Assembly (NCBI RefSeq): GCF_014217335.1
Contig: NZ_CP060092.1
Span: 327,501 to 391,500 of the forward strand
DNA length: 64,000 bases
Direction of reading: 5' to 3'
DNA from: Teredinibacter purpureus
GTDB taxonomy: Bacteria > Pseudomonadota > Gammaproteobacteria > Pseudomonadales > Cellvibrionaceae
Part shown: piece after piece, positions 55,930-64,000 of the stretch
How the letters are laid out: each line of letters starts with the position of its first letter
How positions within the stretch are numbered: position 1 is the first letter of the stretch
Notes under the pieces: generated by a model
Told to the model about the DNA's origin: nothing
Databases searched by the model: none
The model's input: only the letters and a program-made list of their open reading frames with translations
Translations under genes and position numbers: made by a program

Positions 55930-56412
55930 ATGCACGTTTTCATTAGCCTAGGCAGCAATTTGGCGTCACCCTTACAGCAGGTCACACAGGCCTGCGAAAC
56001 ACTGCAAAAGCACCCCAATATCACACTTACACGCTGCTCACCGTGGTACAAAAGCCGAGCAGTAGGCCCGCCGCAACCCGATTATATAAATGGGGTTGCG
56101 GCGCTAGACTGTACGTTAAGCCCTGAAGCGTTACTCGATGCATTACAATCCATCGAAAGACAACAACAGCGTAAACGCGGGGTTCATTGGGGCCCCCGTA
56201 CACTCGATTTAGATATTTTGTTATACGGTAATAGTGTTATTAACACCGACAGGCTAACGGTGCCACACCCGTGGATGACCGAACGAAACTTCGTACTACA
56301 ACCCCTTCTCGATATTGCACCGCAACTAACGCTACCCAATGGGCTCACAATTACGTCATTATTGGCCGCTATAGGACATGACGGACTAACGCTGCTATCC
56401 CACGACAATTGA
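55930..56412 (+). CDS. folK: FolK, HPPK of folate synthesis
   Basis: 160 aa enzyme that transfers pyrophosphate from ATP to 6-hydroxymethyl-dihydropterin. It has the ISLGSNLASPLQQ start, YKSRAVGPPQPDYINGVAAL, the signature RGVHWGPRTLDLDILLYG and VPHPWMTERNFVLQPLLDIAP. It starts 8 bases after pcnB and is followed by the nucleoside kinase. Confidence 0.96.
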   Translation: MHVFISLGSNLASPLQQVTQACETLQKHPNITLTRCSPWYKSRAVGPPQPDYINGVAALDCTLSPEALLDALQSIERQQQRKRGVHWGPRTLDLDILLYGNSVINTDRLTVPHPWMTERNFVLQPLLDIAPQLTLPNGLTITSLLAAIGHDGLTLLSHDN

Positions 56413-56437
56413 GTACGTAACGCGTCAGGAGAACACT

Positions 56438-57136
56438 TTGGACAACAACAGTCGCGATGACCAATTCTTGCAACTGGACCTAACCGGTAAAAACATCCCC
56501 CAGTACATTGCCGTAGAGGGCCCCATTGGCGTGGGCAAAACCACGCTCACGAAAAATCTCGCCCGTACCTTTAACTACGACACTCTATTGGAGCGTGCTG
56601 AAGACAACCCTTTTTTAGAACGCTTTTATGCCAACGAGAAAAATGCTGCGCTTCCAACCCAACTATTTTTCTTATTCCAGCGCATGCAACAACTAAACGA
56701 AGTGCGCCAAAGCGATATGTTTCAACCCGTACGAGTAGCCGACTTTCTGATAGAAAAAGATCAGCTTTTCGCGGAGGTCACCCTCAACGAAGACGAGCTA
56801 CATCTATACAAGCAAGTGTATGACCACCTCACCATTGATGCGCCCCAGCCTGACTTGGTTGTTTATTTGCAAGCACCTACAGACGTGCTGCTCGAACGCA
56901 TTCACAATCGCGGTATTCGCGCAGAGCAAACAATCGACCACCGCTACCTACTGCAACTGAACGAAGCCTACACACATTTCTTTCACTACTACGACGCAGC
57001 ACCACTGCTAATCGTAAATGCCGCCGAAATTGATTGGGTCAACAACCCAAGTGATTATCGAGAACTCGTCAACTATATGCTCGATATCACCCGCGGCCGC
57101 CATTACTACAACCCGCAACCCACTATACTCAAGTAA
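56438..57136 (+). CDS. Deoxynucleoside kinase family protein
   Basis: 232 aa P-loop kinase of the dGK/dCK/TK2 group. P-loop GPIGVGKTTLTKNLA (about 28), the ERAEDNPFLERFYANEK segment, and RVADFLIEKDQLFAEVTLNEDE and RIHNRGIRAEQTIDHRYL (substrate and lid) are visible. It probably salvages deoxynucleosides. The start is TTG at 56438 with AGGAG seven bases upstream. In Pseudomonas the same gene sits between folK and panB. Confidence 0.9.
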   Translation: MDNNSRDDQFLQLDLTGKNIPQYIAVEGPIGVGKTTLTKNLARTFNYDTLLERAEDNPFLERFYANEKNAALPTQLFFLFQRMQQLNEVRQSDMFQPVRVADFLIEKDQLFAEVTLNEDELHLYKQVYDHLTIDAPQPDLVVYLQAPTDVLLERIHNRGIRAEQTIDHRYLLQLNEAYTHFFHYYDAAPLLIVNAAEIDWVNNPSDYRELVNYMLDITRGRHYYNPQPTILK

Positions 57137-57207
57137 AAAAACCGTTACGGGCAGTAACACTCTGAAGTAACATAGCGTCTTTGATGGGCCCAATAGGAAA
57201 TATGACC

Positions 57208-58020
57208 ATGGCTTATACGGCACAACTGAACAAAAACGTCTCGGTTCGAACCTTAAAAACCCTGAAATTAAAAGGCGAGAAATTCGTTACCGTCGCGCTA
57301 TATGATGCCCCCATGGCAGCAATGGCCCAACGCTGCGGCGTACAAGTAGTACTCGTAGGCGACAGTTTAGGTATGACCGTGCTCGGCTACGACAGCACCA
57401 TACCCGTAACAATGGAACAAATGATCTACCACGTTGAAGCCGTTGCCCGTGGAAATTCCAAATCACTGATTATTGGCGACCTGCCATTTATGACCTACGC
57501 TACACCCGAACAAGCGATGACAAACGCAGCCCGCATCATGCAAGCAGGCGCCAACATGGTAAAACTAGAAGGCGGCAGCTGGTTGGCAGAAACGGTCAAT
57601 ATGCTTAGCGAACGCGGGATTCCCGTATGTGCCCACTTAGGCCTAACCCCCCAATCGGTGAATAAATTCGGCGGCTTTCGCGTCCAAGGCCGTGAACAAG
57701 AGCAAGCAAAGAAAATGGCGCGAGACGCACGCGTTCTGGCCGACGCCGGTGCCGACTTATTGGTACTCGAATGCGTTCCGTCTGAACTTGCCGCCAAGAT
57801 CACAAAAAACATCTCTATTCCTACGGTCGGCATTGGTGCAGGCCAAGACACTGACGCGCAAGTATTGGTCATCAACGATATTCTCGGTTTAACAGAAACA
57901 CCCCCAAGGTTTTCCAAAAACTTTTTGGTGGATGCCGCCGACATCCCTTCGGCACTCCAGCAATTTGTTGAAGACGTGCGTGAGAGACGATTTCCCGAAG
58001 TTCAGCACACCTTCGATTAA
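57208..58020 (+). CDS. panB: PanB, ketopantoate hydroxymethyltransferase
   Basis: 270 aa enzyme that forms ketopantoate, the first committed step to pantothenate and CoA. It has VTVALYDAPMAAMAQRCGVQVVLVGDSLGM, TMEQMIYHVEAVARG, LPFMTYATPEQAM, KLEGG, VCAHLGLTPQSVN and VGIGAGQDTDAQVLV. ATG at 57208 lies nine bases after AGGA; ATGs at 57184 and 57202 are less well placed. panC, usually next, is not here; the next gene is ppc. Confidence 0.96.
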   Translation: MAYTAQLNKNVSVRTLKTLKLKGEKFVTVALYDAPMAAMAQRCGVQVVLVGDSLGMTVLGYDSTIPVTMEQMIYHVEAVARGNSKSLIIGDLPFMTYATPEQAMTNAARIMQAGANMVKLEGGSWLAETVNMLSERGIPVCAHLGLTPQSVNKFGGFRVQGREQEQAKKMARDARVLADAGADLLVLECVPSELAAKITKNISIPTVGIGAGQDTDAQVLVINDILGLTETPPRFSKNFLVDAADIPSALQQFVEDVRERRFPEVQHTFD

Positions 58021-58199
58021 GCTCAATGCATTCCAAGACGCTACCGACGCACTGAACCCTAGAGGGAATGGAATCAATTTTGCAATTTCCATACAATGGC
58101 GCGCCTCAACTATCACTGCGCTCCCTCTGCGTCGCACCGAAGAAGTAATAAAACCTCACAATTATTATTCCATAACATTTACAAGGTTATTGAAACGCT

Positions 58200-60830
58200 A
58201 TGCAACAACTCCCCGAAACATTGCGCGATAACGTCCGCCTACTAGGCGAACTGCTAGGCGAAAACCTACTCGAACACGAGAGCCCAAAATTATTTCGTAA
58301 GGTAGAAGAAATTCGCGCACTTTCTAAAAAACTGGCGCACACAACTGGCACCGCAGACGAACAAGAATTCGCCCCCCTCGTTGAAGCCCTCAGCCAACTA
58401 GAAGACGCCGATATACTCCCCATAGTGCGAGCATTTAACCAGTTTCTTAATCTAGCCAATATTGCCGACCAACATTATTTCTATGGCCCTGAAGCTATCA
58501 ACGCACACGCTCTTGATGAAGCCCTCGAGAATCTCAGTGAAGTACAAGGTAAAGACGCCCTCTTCACTCTCGTCAGCAGCCTGAAAATTGACTTGGTGCT
58601 AACGGCTCACCCAACCGAAGTAACCCGTCGTACGCTCATTCGTAAATACGAGCAAATTGCCGACTCACTCAATGACCTCAAGCGAACCGACTTGCTCCAC
58701 CACGAAGCTGTTCGCGTAAAAGACCACCTATACCGCGTTATTGAAGAAATTTGGCATACAAACGAAATTCGCACTGCACGCCCAACCGCTGTAGATGAAG
58801 CCAAGTGGGGATTTGCCGTAATCGAAAATAGCCTATGGCACGCAGTACCCGATTTCATACGGCACCTTGATAGCCTCAGCCGCAAACGACTCGGCCAACC
58901 GCTGCCACGAGATATCGCACCCTTCCAATTTTACTCATGGATGGGCGGCGACCGAGATGGCAACCCCAACGTAACCAGCAAAGTAACCGAAGAAGTCATA
59001 CTACTCGGCCGCTGGAAAGCCGCCGACCTTTACTTGCAGGACGTCAACGGGTTAGCGGGCGACCTAAGCATGCATTCTGCCACCGAAGAAGTTTTCACAG
59101 CCCTTGGTTTCAGAAGTAACACCCCCTACCGCGACCTGCTCCATCATTTGCGTAGTCGCTTACAATCCACACTTGAGTGGTCTGAAGAACGCATTCGAAA
59201 CCCTTATGCTCCAGAGCCCGAAAATATCATTCGTACTCGCGATGAACTGCTTCAGCCTCTCCTTATTTGTTACCGCTCCCTCGTCGAAAAAGGCCTCTTG
59301 CACATTGCCGACGGCCCCGTCATCGATTTAATTCGCCGCATTCACGCCTTCGGCATTAACTTAGTGCCCCTGGATATTCGTCAAGATGGCGACCGTCATG
59401 TCGAGCTACTTGATGAACTTACCCTCTACCTTGAACTCGGCAGTTACCGAGAGTGGGACGAACCGAAACGCCAACAGTTTTTACTTCAGCAGCTCAACAG
59501 CAAACGCCCCCTCTTGCCCCAAAACTGGCCAGTAACCGCAGACTCTGCCGAAGTCATTGCTACCGCCCATGTTATTGCTGCTCAACCAGAAGAAACACTG
59601 GCGCACTACGTTATCTCTATGGCTCAGCAGCCATCCGATGTATTAGCGGTCGCACTTATACTCAAAGAATGCGGTGTAAGCTGGAAAATGCCCATCGACC
59701 CCCTATTTGAAACACTCGACGACCTCGATCGTGCACCGGGCGTCATGAATAGCCTCTGGCAGATGCATTGGTACCAACAATATATCGATGGTCAACAAAC
59801 CGTCATGATCGGCTATTCCGACTCAGCCAAAGACGCCGGAAAATTTGCCGCAACCTGGGCGCAATACAAAGCACAAGAACAGCTCGTGAACCTTGCCGAC
59901 CAACACGGCGTACTCCTAAATTTGTTCCACGGCCGCGGTGGTACTGTTGGCCGTGGTGGTGGCCCAGTCGAAAAAGCCATGGCCTCCCAACCCCCAGGGT
60001 CCGTTAACGGCCGTATTCGAGTTACCGAACAAGGTGAAATGATTCGCTACAAATTCGGCATGCCACGCGTCGCATTTGCCAGCCTCAGTAACTACGTATT
60101 GGCCACCCTAAAAGCCACAGTTACGCCTGCAGCAGCGCCCACACCGGAGTGGCGCGAGTTGCTTGAAGGCATGGCAGAGGCTAGCTTAAAGGCCTATAGA
60201 GGCATCGTACGCGGCCACGAAAAATTCGTACCTTATTTCAGAAGCCTCACGCCAGAACAAGAACTGAACAAGTTAGCGCTGGGGTCTCGCCCCGCAAAAC
60301 GCAAAGCTAGCGGCGGAGTGGAAAGCTTACGTGCCATCCCATGGGTATTCGCTTGGACACAAGTACGCTTAAACTTGCCCGGCTGGCTGGGCACTCGCCA
60401 GGCACTCGAATACGCACAAGAGCACTCACCCGAATTGTTAGATGAAATGCACCAGAACTGGCCGTTCTTTTCGAGCTTTATTGATCTCCTCGAAATGGTG
60501 CTCGGCAAGGCCGACACCACCATTTGCGCGCACTACGAAGAACAACTTGTAGACCCTGATCTACAAAGCCTCGGCAGACAATTACGCGGTGATTTGGAAG
60601 CAACTGCCCAATTGATCAATCAAATGAAGCAGCAATCTAACCTGCTCGATACGACTCCGCTGTTGCAGCAATCCATCAATATTCGTAAGCCTTACCTCGA
60701 CCCCTTGAACTATCTACAAGCAGAATTACTGAAGCGAGAACGTAGAGCTGGTGAGATCAGCCCAGAATTGGAACAAGCACTTAAAGTCACTATGACGGGA
60801 ATCGCCGCCGGTATGCGCAACACAGGCTAG
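58200..60830 (+). CDS. ppc: Ppc, phosphoenolpyruvate carboxylase
   Basis: 876 aa enzyme that makes oxaloacetate from PEP and bicarbonate to replenish the citrate cycle. Catalytic blocks: VLTAHPTEVTRRT (His near 138), GGDRDGNPNVT, GYSDSAKDAGK, FHGRGGTVGRGGGP (about 577), and the C-terminal GMRNTG. ATG at 58200; a weak AAGG lies 13 bases upstream. It is followed by a strong hairpin terminator and appears to be monocistronic. Confidence 0.97.
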   Translation: MQQLPETLRDNVRLLGELLGENLLEHESPKLFRKVEEIRALSKKLAHTTGTADEQEFAPLVEALSQLEDADILPIVRAFNQFLNLANIADQHYFYGPEAINAHALDEALENLSEVQGKDALFTLVSSLKIDLVLTAHPTEVTRRTLIRKYEQIADSLNDLKRTDLLHHEAVRVKDHLYRVIEEIWHTNEIRTARPTAVDEAKWGFAVIENSLWHAVPDFIRHLDSLSRKRLGQPLPRDIAPFQFYSWMGGDRDGNPNVTSKVTEEVILLGRWKAADLYLQDVNGLAGDLSMHSATEEVFTALGFRSNTPYRDLLHHLRSRLQSTLEWSEERIRNPYAPEPENIIRTRDELLQPLLICYRSLVEKGLLHIADGPVIDLIRRIHAFGINLVPLDIRQDGDRHVELLDELTLYLELGSYREWDEPKRQQFLLQQLNSKRPLLPQNWPVTADSAEVIATAHVIAAQPEETLAHYVISMAQQPSDVLAVALILKECGVSWKMPIDPLFETLDDLDRAPGVMNSLWQMHWYQQYIDGQQTVMIGYSDSAKDAGKFAATWAQYKAQEQLVNLADQHGVLLNLFHGRGGTVGRGGGPVEKAMASQPPGSVNGRIRVTEQGEMIRYKFGMPRVAFASLSNYVLATLKATVTPAAAPTPEWRELLEGMAEASLKAYRGIVRGHEKFVPYFRSLTPEQELNKLALGSRPAKRKASGGVESLRAIPWVFAWTQVRLNLPGWLGTRQALEYAQEHSPELLDEMHQNWPFFSSFIDLLEMVLGKADTTICAHYEEQLVDPDLQSLGRQLRGDLEATAQLINQMKQQSNLLDTTPLLQQSINIRKPYLDPLNYLQAELLKRERRAGEISPELEQALKVTMTGIAAGMRNTG

Positions 60831-60866
60831 TAAAGCCACCACACAGGCCATACAATGGCGTGCTCT

Positions 60867-60900
60867 GCACCAACGACTGGCACACAGTCGTTGGTGCCTT
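60867..60900 (+). terminator. Hairpin terminator after ppc
   Basis: GCACCAACGACTG (60867-60879) pairs perfectly with CAGTCGTTGGTGC (60885-60897) around GCACA, followed by CTTT. A 13-base stem, 37 bases after the ppc stop. Confidence 0.75.
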
Positions 60901-60944
60901 TCTCCTGTAAATTCAGTGCCACGTGCGGCCGCAGTAAAAAATAG

Positions 60945-62864
60945 ATGTTTGACGAAATTCCCACAGAACGACCCGCGACGCCACTGCTCGACGAAGTTAA
61001 CACCCCCGCCGACTTGCGCAAGCTGGACGAAAAACAACTGCCATCGCTCGCCGAAGAGCTACGCGCGTTCCTCTTATATAGCGTGGGTCGCACAGGTGGC
61101 CATTTTGGCGCTGGTTTGGGCGTTGTTGAATTAACTATTGCGCTTCATTACGTGATGAATACCCCCGAAGACCGGCTAGTATGGGACGTAGGGCACCAAA
61201 CCTATCCCCACAAAATTCTAACGGGAAGACGAGAAGAGCTGGATAGCATACGTCAACTTGACGGCCTTTCAGGCTTCCCAAAACGCGCAGAAAGCGAATA
61301 CGATACCTTCGGCGTGGGCCACTCAAGCACCTCCATAAGCGCGGCACTGGGAATGGCTCTCGGAAGTGAAGTAACCGATACCCAACGAAAATCAGTTGCA
61401 GTCATTGGCGATGGCGCCATGACCGCCGGGATGGCCTTTGAAGCGCTCAACCACGCCGCCCATACAGGCAGTGACATGTTGGTGATTCTGAATGACAACA
61501 ACATGTCCATCTCCAAAAACGTAGGCGGCCTTGCCAACTATTTTTCAAAAATTTGGGCCAGCAAGACCTATACCGCTTTGCGAGAAGGTAGTAAGCGTGT
61601 ACTTACAAATATCCCGCAGGCGTGGGAATTGGCGCGCAAAACAGAAGAACACATGAAAGGCATGGTGTCGCCAGGTACCTTGTTTGAAGAGCTTGGGTTT
61701 TATTATGTCGGCCCAATCGATGGTCATGACGTGCACCGTTTAACCCACGACATTCGCAATATGCTGGCCATCAAAGGCCCCAAACTACTGCATATAATTA
61801 CGCGCAAAGGCAAAGGTTATGCTCCCGCCGAACGCGACCCTGTAGGCTATCACGCACTGAATAAAATCGAGCCGAAAAAGCCCAAGGCAATGCCAACACA
61901 ACCGGCTGCCACCCAAAAAGTTAAATACCAAGATGTATTTGGCCAATGGCTATGCAATACCGCCGAAAAAGACCCCACTCTTGTTGCTATCACGCCTGCG
62001 ATGTGTGACGGCTCCGGAATGGTTACATTTGCCGACCGTTTCCCCGACCAGTTTCACGATGTCGCCATTGCAGAACAACACGCCGTTACATTAGCCGCCG
62101 GTTTCGCCTGCGAAAACCTAAAACCTGTTGTGGCAATCTACTCTACCTTTTTACAGCGCGCCTACGACCAATTGGTGCACGATGTTGCGCTTCAAAACCT
62201 CGATGTCTTGTTTGCCATAGACCGAGCAGGCTTGGTTGGAGAAGATGGGCCCACCCATGCCGGTAGTTTCGACACATCGTTTCTACGCTGCATCCCCAAT
62301 ATGATACTCGCCACGCCCAGTGACGAAAATGAATGCTACCAGCTACTCGAAGCCGCCTATCAACACTCCGGCCCTGCTGCTATACGTTACCCTCGTGGCA
62401 CCGGCCCCGGCGCACCCATTGACCTGAATAGCCCGCCCTTAACCGTGGGTAAAGGCCGCGAGCTACGTAAGGGGAAACGGCTCTGTATTCTAAATTTTGG
62501 CGTTCTCTTACCCCAAGCCATAGACGTCGCAGAACAATACAACTTTTCTATTTGCGACATGCGATGGGCAAAACCTCTCGACGGCACTTTGCTAATACGC
62601 CTAGCCGCAGAACACGATTATTTCGTCACAATTGAAGAAAACGCCATTGCCGGCGGCGCCGGTGCAGCGGTTATGGAACTGCTCGCAACATTGGGCTTAA
62701 ACAAACCTGTTTTACCTCTCGGCCTGCCCGATACCTATTATGATCACGGCAAGCGCGAACAATTATTAGCAATGGCAGGCTTAGATAGCGCAGGAATCGA
62801 CGCGGCTATTAGTCTCTGGCTCCAGCGATTAATAGCCAATGGCGCGCCCAACAAAGGCCTGTAG
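60945..62864 (+). CDS. dxs: Dxs, 1-deoxy-D-xylulose-5-phosphate synthase
   Basis: 639 aa thiamine-diphosphate enzyme that starts the MEP isoprenoid pathway. Visible are [70 protein letters not shown] (ThDP motif GDG-x-N), and the transketolase C-terminal region [14 protein letters not shown] with [11 protein letters not shown] at 60945 has no clear ribosome-binding site. A terminator follows the stop. Confidence 0.97.
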   Translation: MFDEIPTERPATPLLDEVNTPADLRKLDEKQLPSLAEELRAFLLYSVGRTGGHFGAGLGVVELTIALHYVMNTPEDRLVWDVGHQTYPHKILTGRREELDSIRQLDGLSGFPKRAESEYDTFGVGHSSTSISAALGMALGSEVTDTQRKSVAVIGDGAMTAGMAFEALNHAAHTGSDMLVILNDNNMSISKNVGGLANYFSKIWASKTYTALREGSKRVLTNIPQAWELARKTEEHMKGMVSPGTLFEELGFYYVGPIDGHDVHRLTHDIRNMLAIKGPKLLHIITRKGKGYAPAERDPVGYHALNKIEPKKPKAMPTQPAATQKVKYQDVFGQWLCNTAEKDPTLVAITPAMCDGSGMVTFADRFPDQFHDVAIAEQHAVTLAAGFACENLKPVVAIYSTFLQRAYDQLVHDVALQNLDVLFAIDRAGLVGEDGPTHAGSFDTSFLRCIPNMILATPSDENECYQLLEAAYQHSGPAAIRYPRGTGPGAPIDLNSPPLTVGKGRELRKGKRLCILNFGVLLPQAIDVAEQYNFSICDMRWAKPLDGTLLIRLAAEHDYFVTIEENAIAGGAGAAVMELLATLGLNKPVLPLGLPDTYYDHGKREQLLAMAGLDSAGIDAAISLWLQRLIANGAPNKGL

Positions 62865-62889
62865 CCCCAGTAATACATCAGGCTTTTTT
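62857..62889 (+). terminator. Terminator after dxs
   Basis: GCCTG (62857-62861) pairs with CAGGC (62879-62883), followed by six T. It overlaps the dxs stop codon. Confidence 0.5.
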
Positions 62890-62893
62890 GACA

Positions 62894-63079
62894 TTAATTC
62901 AAACAGTACGGTAAGCAAATTTGCGCAAGTAATAATAAACACGCCAATACAACCCAGCCAAGGCCATAAGGCTTTGGTTGCCCACTTAAGGGATCGTACT
63001 CCCCCTTGTGTTGCCACTCACATTTTCGCCCCACCACTTTATTTTTTTCCACTTCCATTTTATTTCCAACGGTCATCAT
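62894..63079 (-). CDS. Possible small membrane protein
   Basis: 61 aa from the ATG at 63079 (alternatives: TTG 63088, ATG 63076 or 63058). Basic N-terminal part with one Cys and His (GRKCEWQHKGEYDPLSG), then one strong hydrophobic helix (LGWVVLACLLLLAQICLP) at the C-terminus. No family recognised and the ribosome-binding site is weak. A second minus-strand frame covers the same place (62829-63017); this one looks more like a protein. Confidence 0.35.
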   Translation of the reverse strand: MMTVGNKMEVEKNKVVGRKCEWQHKGEYDPLSGQPKPYGLGWVVLACLLLLAQICLPYCLN

Positions 63080-63251
63080 CACGCTCAAGGGTAAGACTTA
63101 TCGCGCCTTACCCCACGAAACGTCATCAAAACAATCAAAGCGGGCAAAACGGCCACCCAATCCTCACCGTTATCTGATCAATAATGGCGAATTCCGGCCG
63201 CACTAAAGTGGTAGAAACATCGGTTAGCGTTATACTGTACCAAGGGAACCT

Positions 63252-63434
63252 ATGGACAACCCTCAACCCCCTTCCAAAAACCCCACTTTTTTTGACCATT
63301 TAACAGGCCGAAAGAGGGAAGCGCGTGTACTGAGAAAAAATATTAGTTGCGGCAGCGCGCGTATGGAAAAGGAGCACATGAGGAAAGTTCGACAACACGG
63401 CACAAACAGATGCATATTTGTGCTTACCGGATAA
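63252..63434 (+). CDS. Possible small basic protein
   Basis: 60 aa, strongly basic (DHLTGRKREARVLRKN... MRKVRQHG). AAGGGA lies four bases before the ATG and TATACT at 63231-63236 could be a -10. No domain recognised. It lies upstream of the YfiR-like gene. Coding status uncertain. Confidence 0.35.
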   Translation: MDNPQPPSKNPTFFDHLTGRKREARVLRKNISCGSARMEKEHMRKVRQHGTNRCIFVLTG

Positions 63435-63487
63435 AAATCAGAACGCAACCATCACCATTCAAAAGGTTGCGCGGATAGAAATTGCGA

Positions 63488-64000
63488 ATGAAGAACAAGG
63501 GTTGTTCATCAAGCGTTATCGCCTTCAAGCTCCCACGCTTGATAATAGGGTTCTGTTGTCTGATATTAACACTCCCATCTGCACCGTGGGCCAATGCCCA
63601 AGACACGCGCCGAGAAGAAGCCACCCTTCGCGCACTCATCATCCTTAAGATTATTCACCAAGTTAGCTGGCCAGAAAAAACAGGCAAACAAATAAATTTG
63701 TGTTCTGCTGGCAGTAGCCAATCTTCCAGCAAACTGCAACAACTTATTGCCAGTGGCAGAATCTCAGCAAATCTCTCCGGTGGACGCTTTATTACCAATA
63801 AGTACGACAAAGACGATACCGCGTGCCATGTGCAAATTATGGGAGCGGGCACGACACCGTCAACAACACGCGCCCACGAACCCCTACTCACCATCTGTGA
63901 TAATTGCGGTAATACGGCAAAAGAGGCTGCTGTCGAAATTATTCGCCATGGCGATCATATCGGCTTTAATCTCAACTTAGCCGAGGCAAAACGTAAAAAT
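63488..64000 (+). CDS. YfiR-like (DUF4154) periplasmic protein, 3' end cut
   Basis: 171 codons with no stop before the window edge. ATG at 63488 opens a signal peptide (LIIGFCCLILTLPSAPWANA, cleaved before QDT), followed by the YfiR pattern: LRALIILKIIHQVSWPEK, INLCSAGSSQSSSKLQQL, DTACHVQIMG, LLTICDN, and HIGFNLNLAEAKRKN at the end. In Pseudomonas aeruginosa YfiR is a periplasmic inhibitor of a membrane diguanylate cyclase; relatives often precede a GGDEF or kinase gene. The frame has weak ribosome binding (GGATAG) and is not otherwise supported. Confidence 0.8.
   Translation, partial: MKNKGCSSSVIAFKLPRLIIGFCCLILTLPSAPWANAQDTRREEATLRALIILKIIHQVSWPEKTGKQINLCSAGSSQSSSKLQQLIASGRISANLSGGRFITNKYDKDDTACHVQIMGAGTTPSTTRAHEPLLTICDNCGNTAKEAAVEIIRHGDHIGFNLNLAEAKRKN

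Noticed and set aside
62829..63017. 62-codon minus-strand frame overlapping the dxs end
   Set aside because: Overlaps dxs and competes with a more protein-like frame at 62894-63079.

Overview
The window is a typical gammaproteobacterial chromosome segment with no rRNA, tRNA, CRISPR array, insertion sequence or prophage that I could recognise. Gene content and order point to the Cellvibrionaceae (the Cellvibrio / Saccharophagus / Teredinibacter group). The signs are a secreted GH9 cellulase lipoprotein with a long polyserine linker, several c-di-GMP proteins, and Pseudomonas-like order in two blocks (proA-nadD-rsfS-rlmH-mrdA-rodA-mltB-rlpA and dksA-gluQ-cbrX-cbrA-cbrB-pcnB-folK-panB). The genus is inference. 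The neighbouring [NiFe]-hydrogenase maturation genes would fit a Teredinibacter-like diazotroph, but nothing in the window proves it.

Layout. 1-5.1 kb: end of a hydrogenase maturation operon, hypB (cut by the window edge)-hypD-hypF-hypE. 5.2-14.3 kb (minus strand): a GGDEF-EAL protein, rimO, a GNAT acetyltransferase, lipA, lipB, a YbeD-like protein, dacA and the GH9 cellulase. 14.5-23.6 kb: a membrane diguanylate cyclase (+), then the cell-elongation block rlpA, mltB, rodA, mrdA, rlmH, rsfS, nadD, proA (all minus). 23.8-27.1 kb: a three-gene envelope operon made of a retropepsin-like lipoprotein, an inactive transglutaminase/7TM protein and an ATP-grasp ligase-like protein. 27.3-34.1 kb: a HAD phosphatase, a glycine-zipper protein, a PepSY protein, a two-component system, a VanZ-like protein, and an RND/MMPL exporter with five DPF motifs. 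34.4-43 kb: ubiX, mpl, a DUF6316-like protein, a large hybrid histidine kinase, membrane pyrophosphatase hppA and the divergent soluble pyrophosphatase ppa. 43-47.4 kb: small and accessory genes (internal-repeat protein, HAD, M15 peptidase, TfoX_C protein, Rieske protein, sfsA). 47.7-58 kb: dksA-gluQ-cbrX-cbrA-cbrB, then an intergenic region, then pcnB-folK-deoxynucleoside kinase-panB. 58.2-62.9 kb: ppc and dxs. 62.9-64 kb: two doubtful small genes and the start of a YfiR-like periplasmic protein cut by the right edge.

The most interesting element lies between cbrB and pcnB. It has a near-consensus sigma-54 promoter and five AAYAAYAA-rich tracts followed by an intrinsic terminator. Upstream is a phased cluster of TGTTAC/GTAACA half-sites. 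This is the position and architecture of the Pseudomonas CrcZ RNA, which sequesters Hfq/Crc under CbrA-CbrB control. The cellulase gene in the same window carries an AAYAAYAA motif right after its start codon. Together these suggest that a CbrAB-CrcZ-Hfq carbon-repression circuit governs polysaccharide use in this organism.
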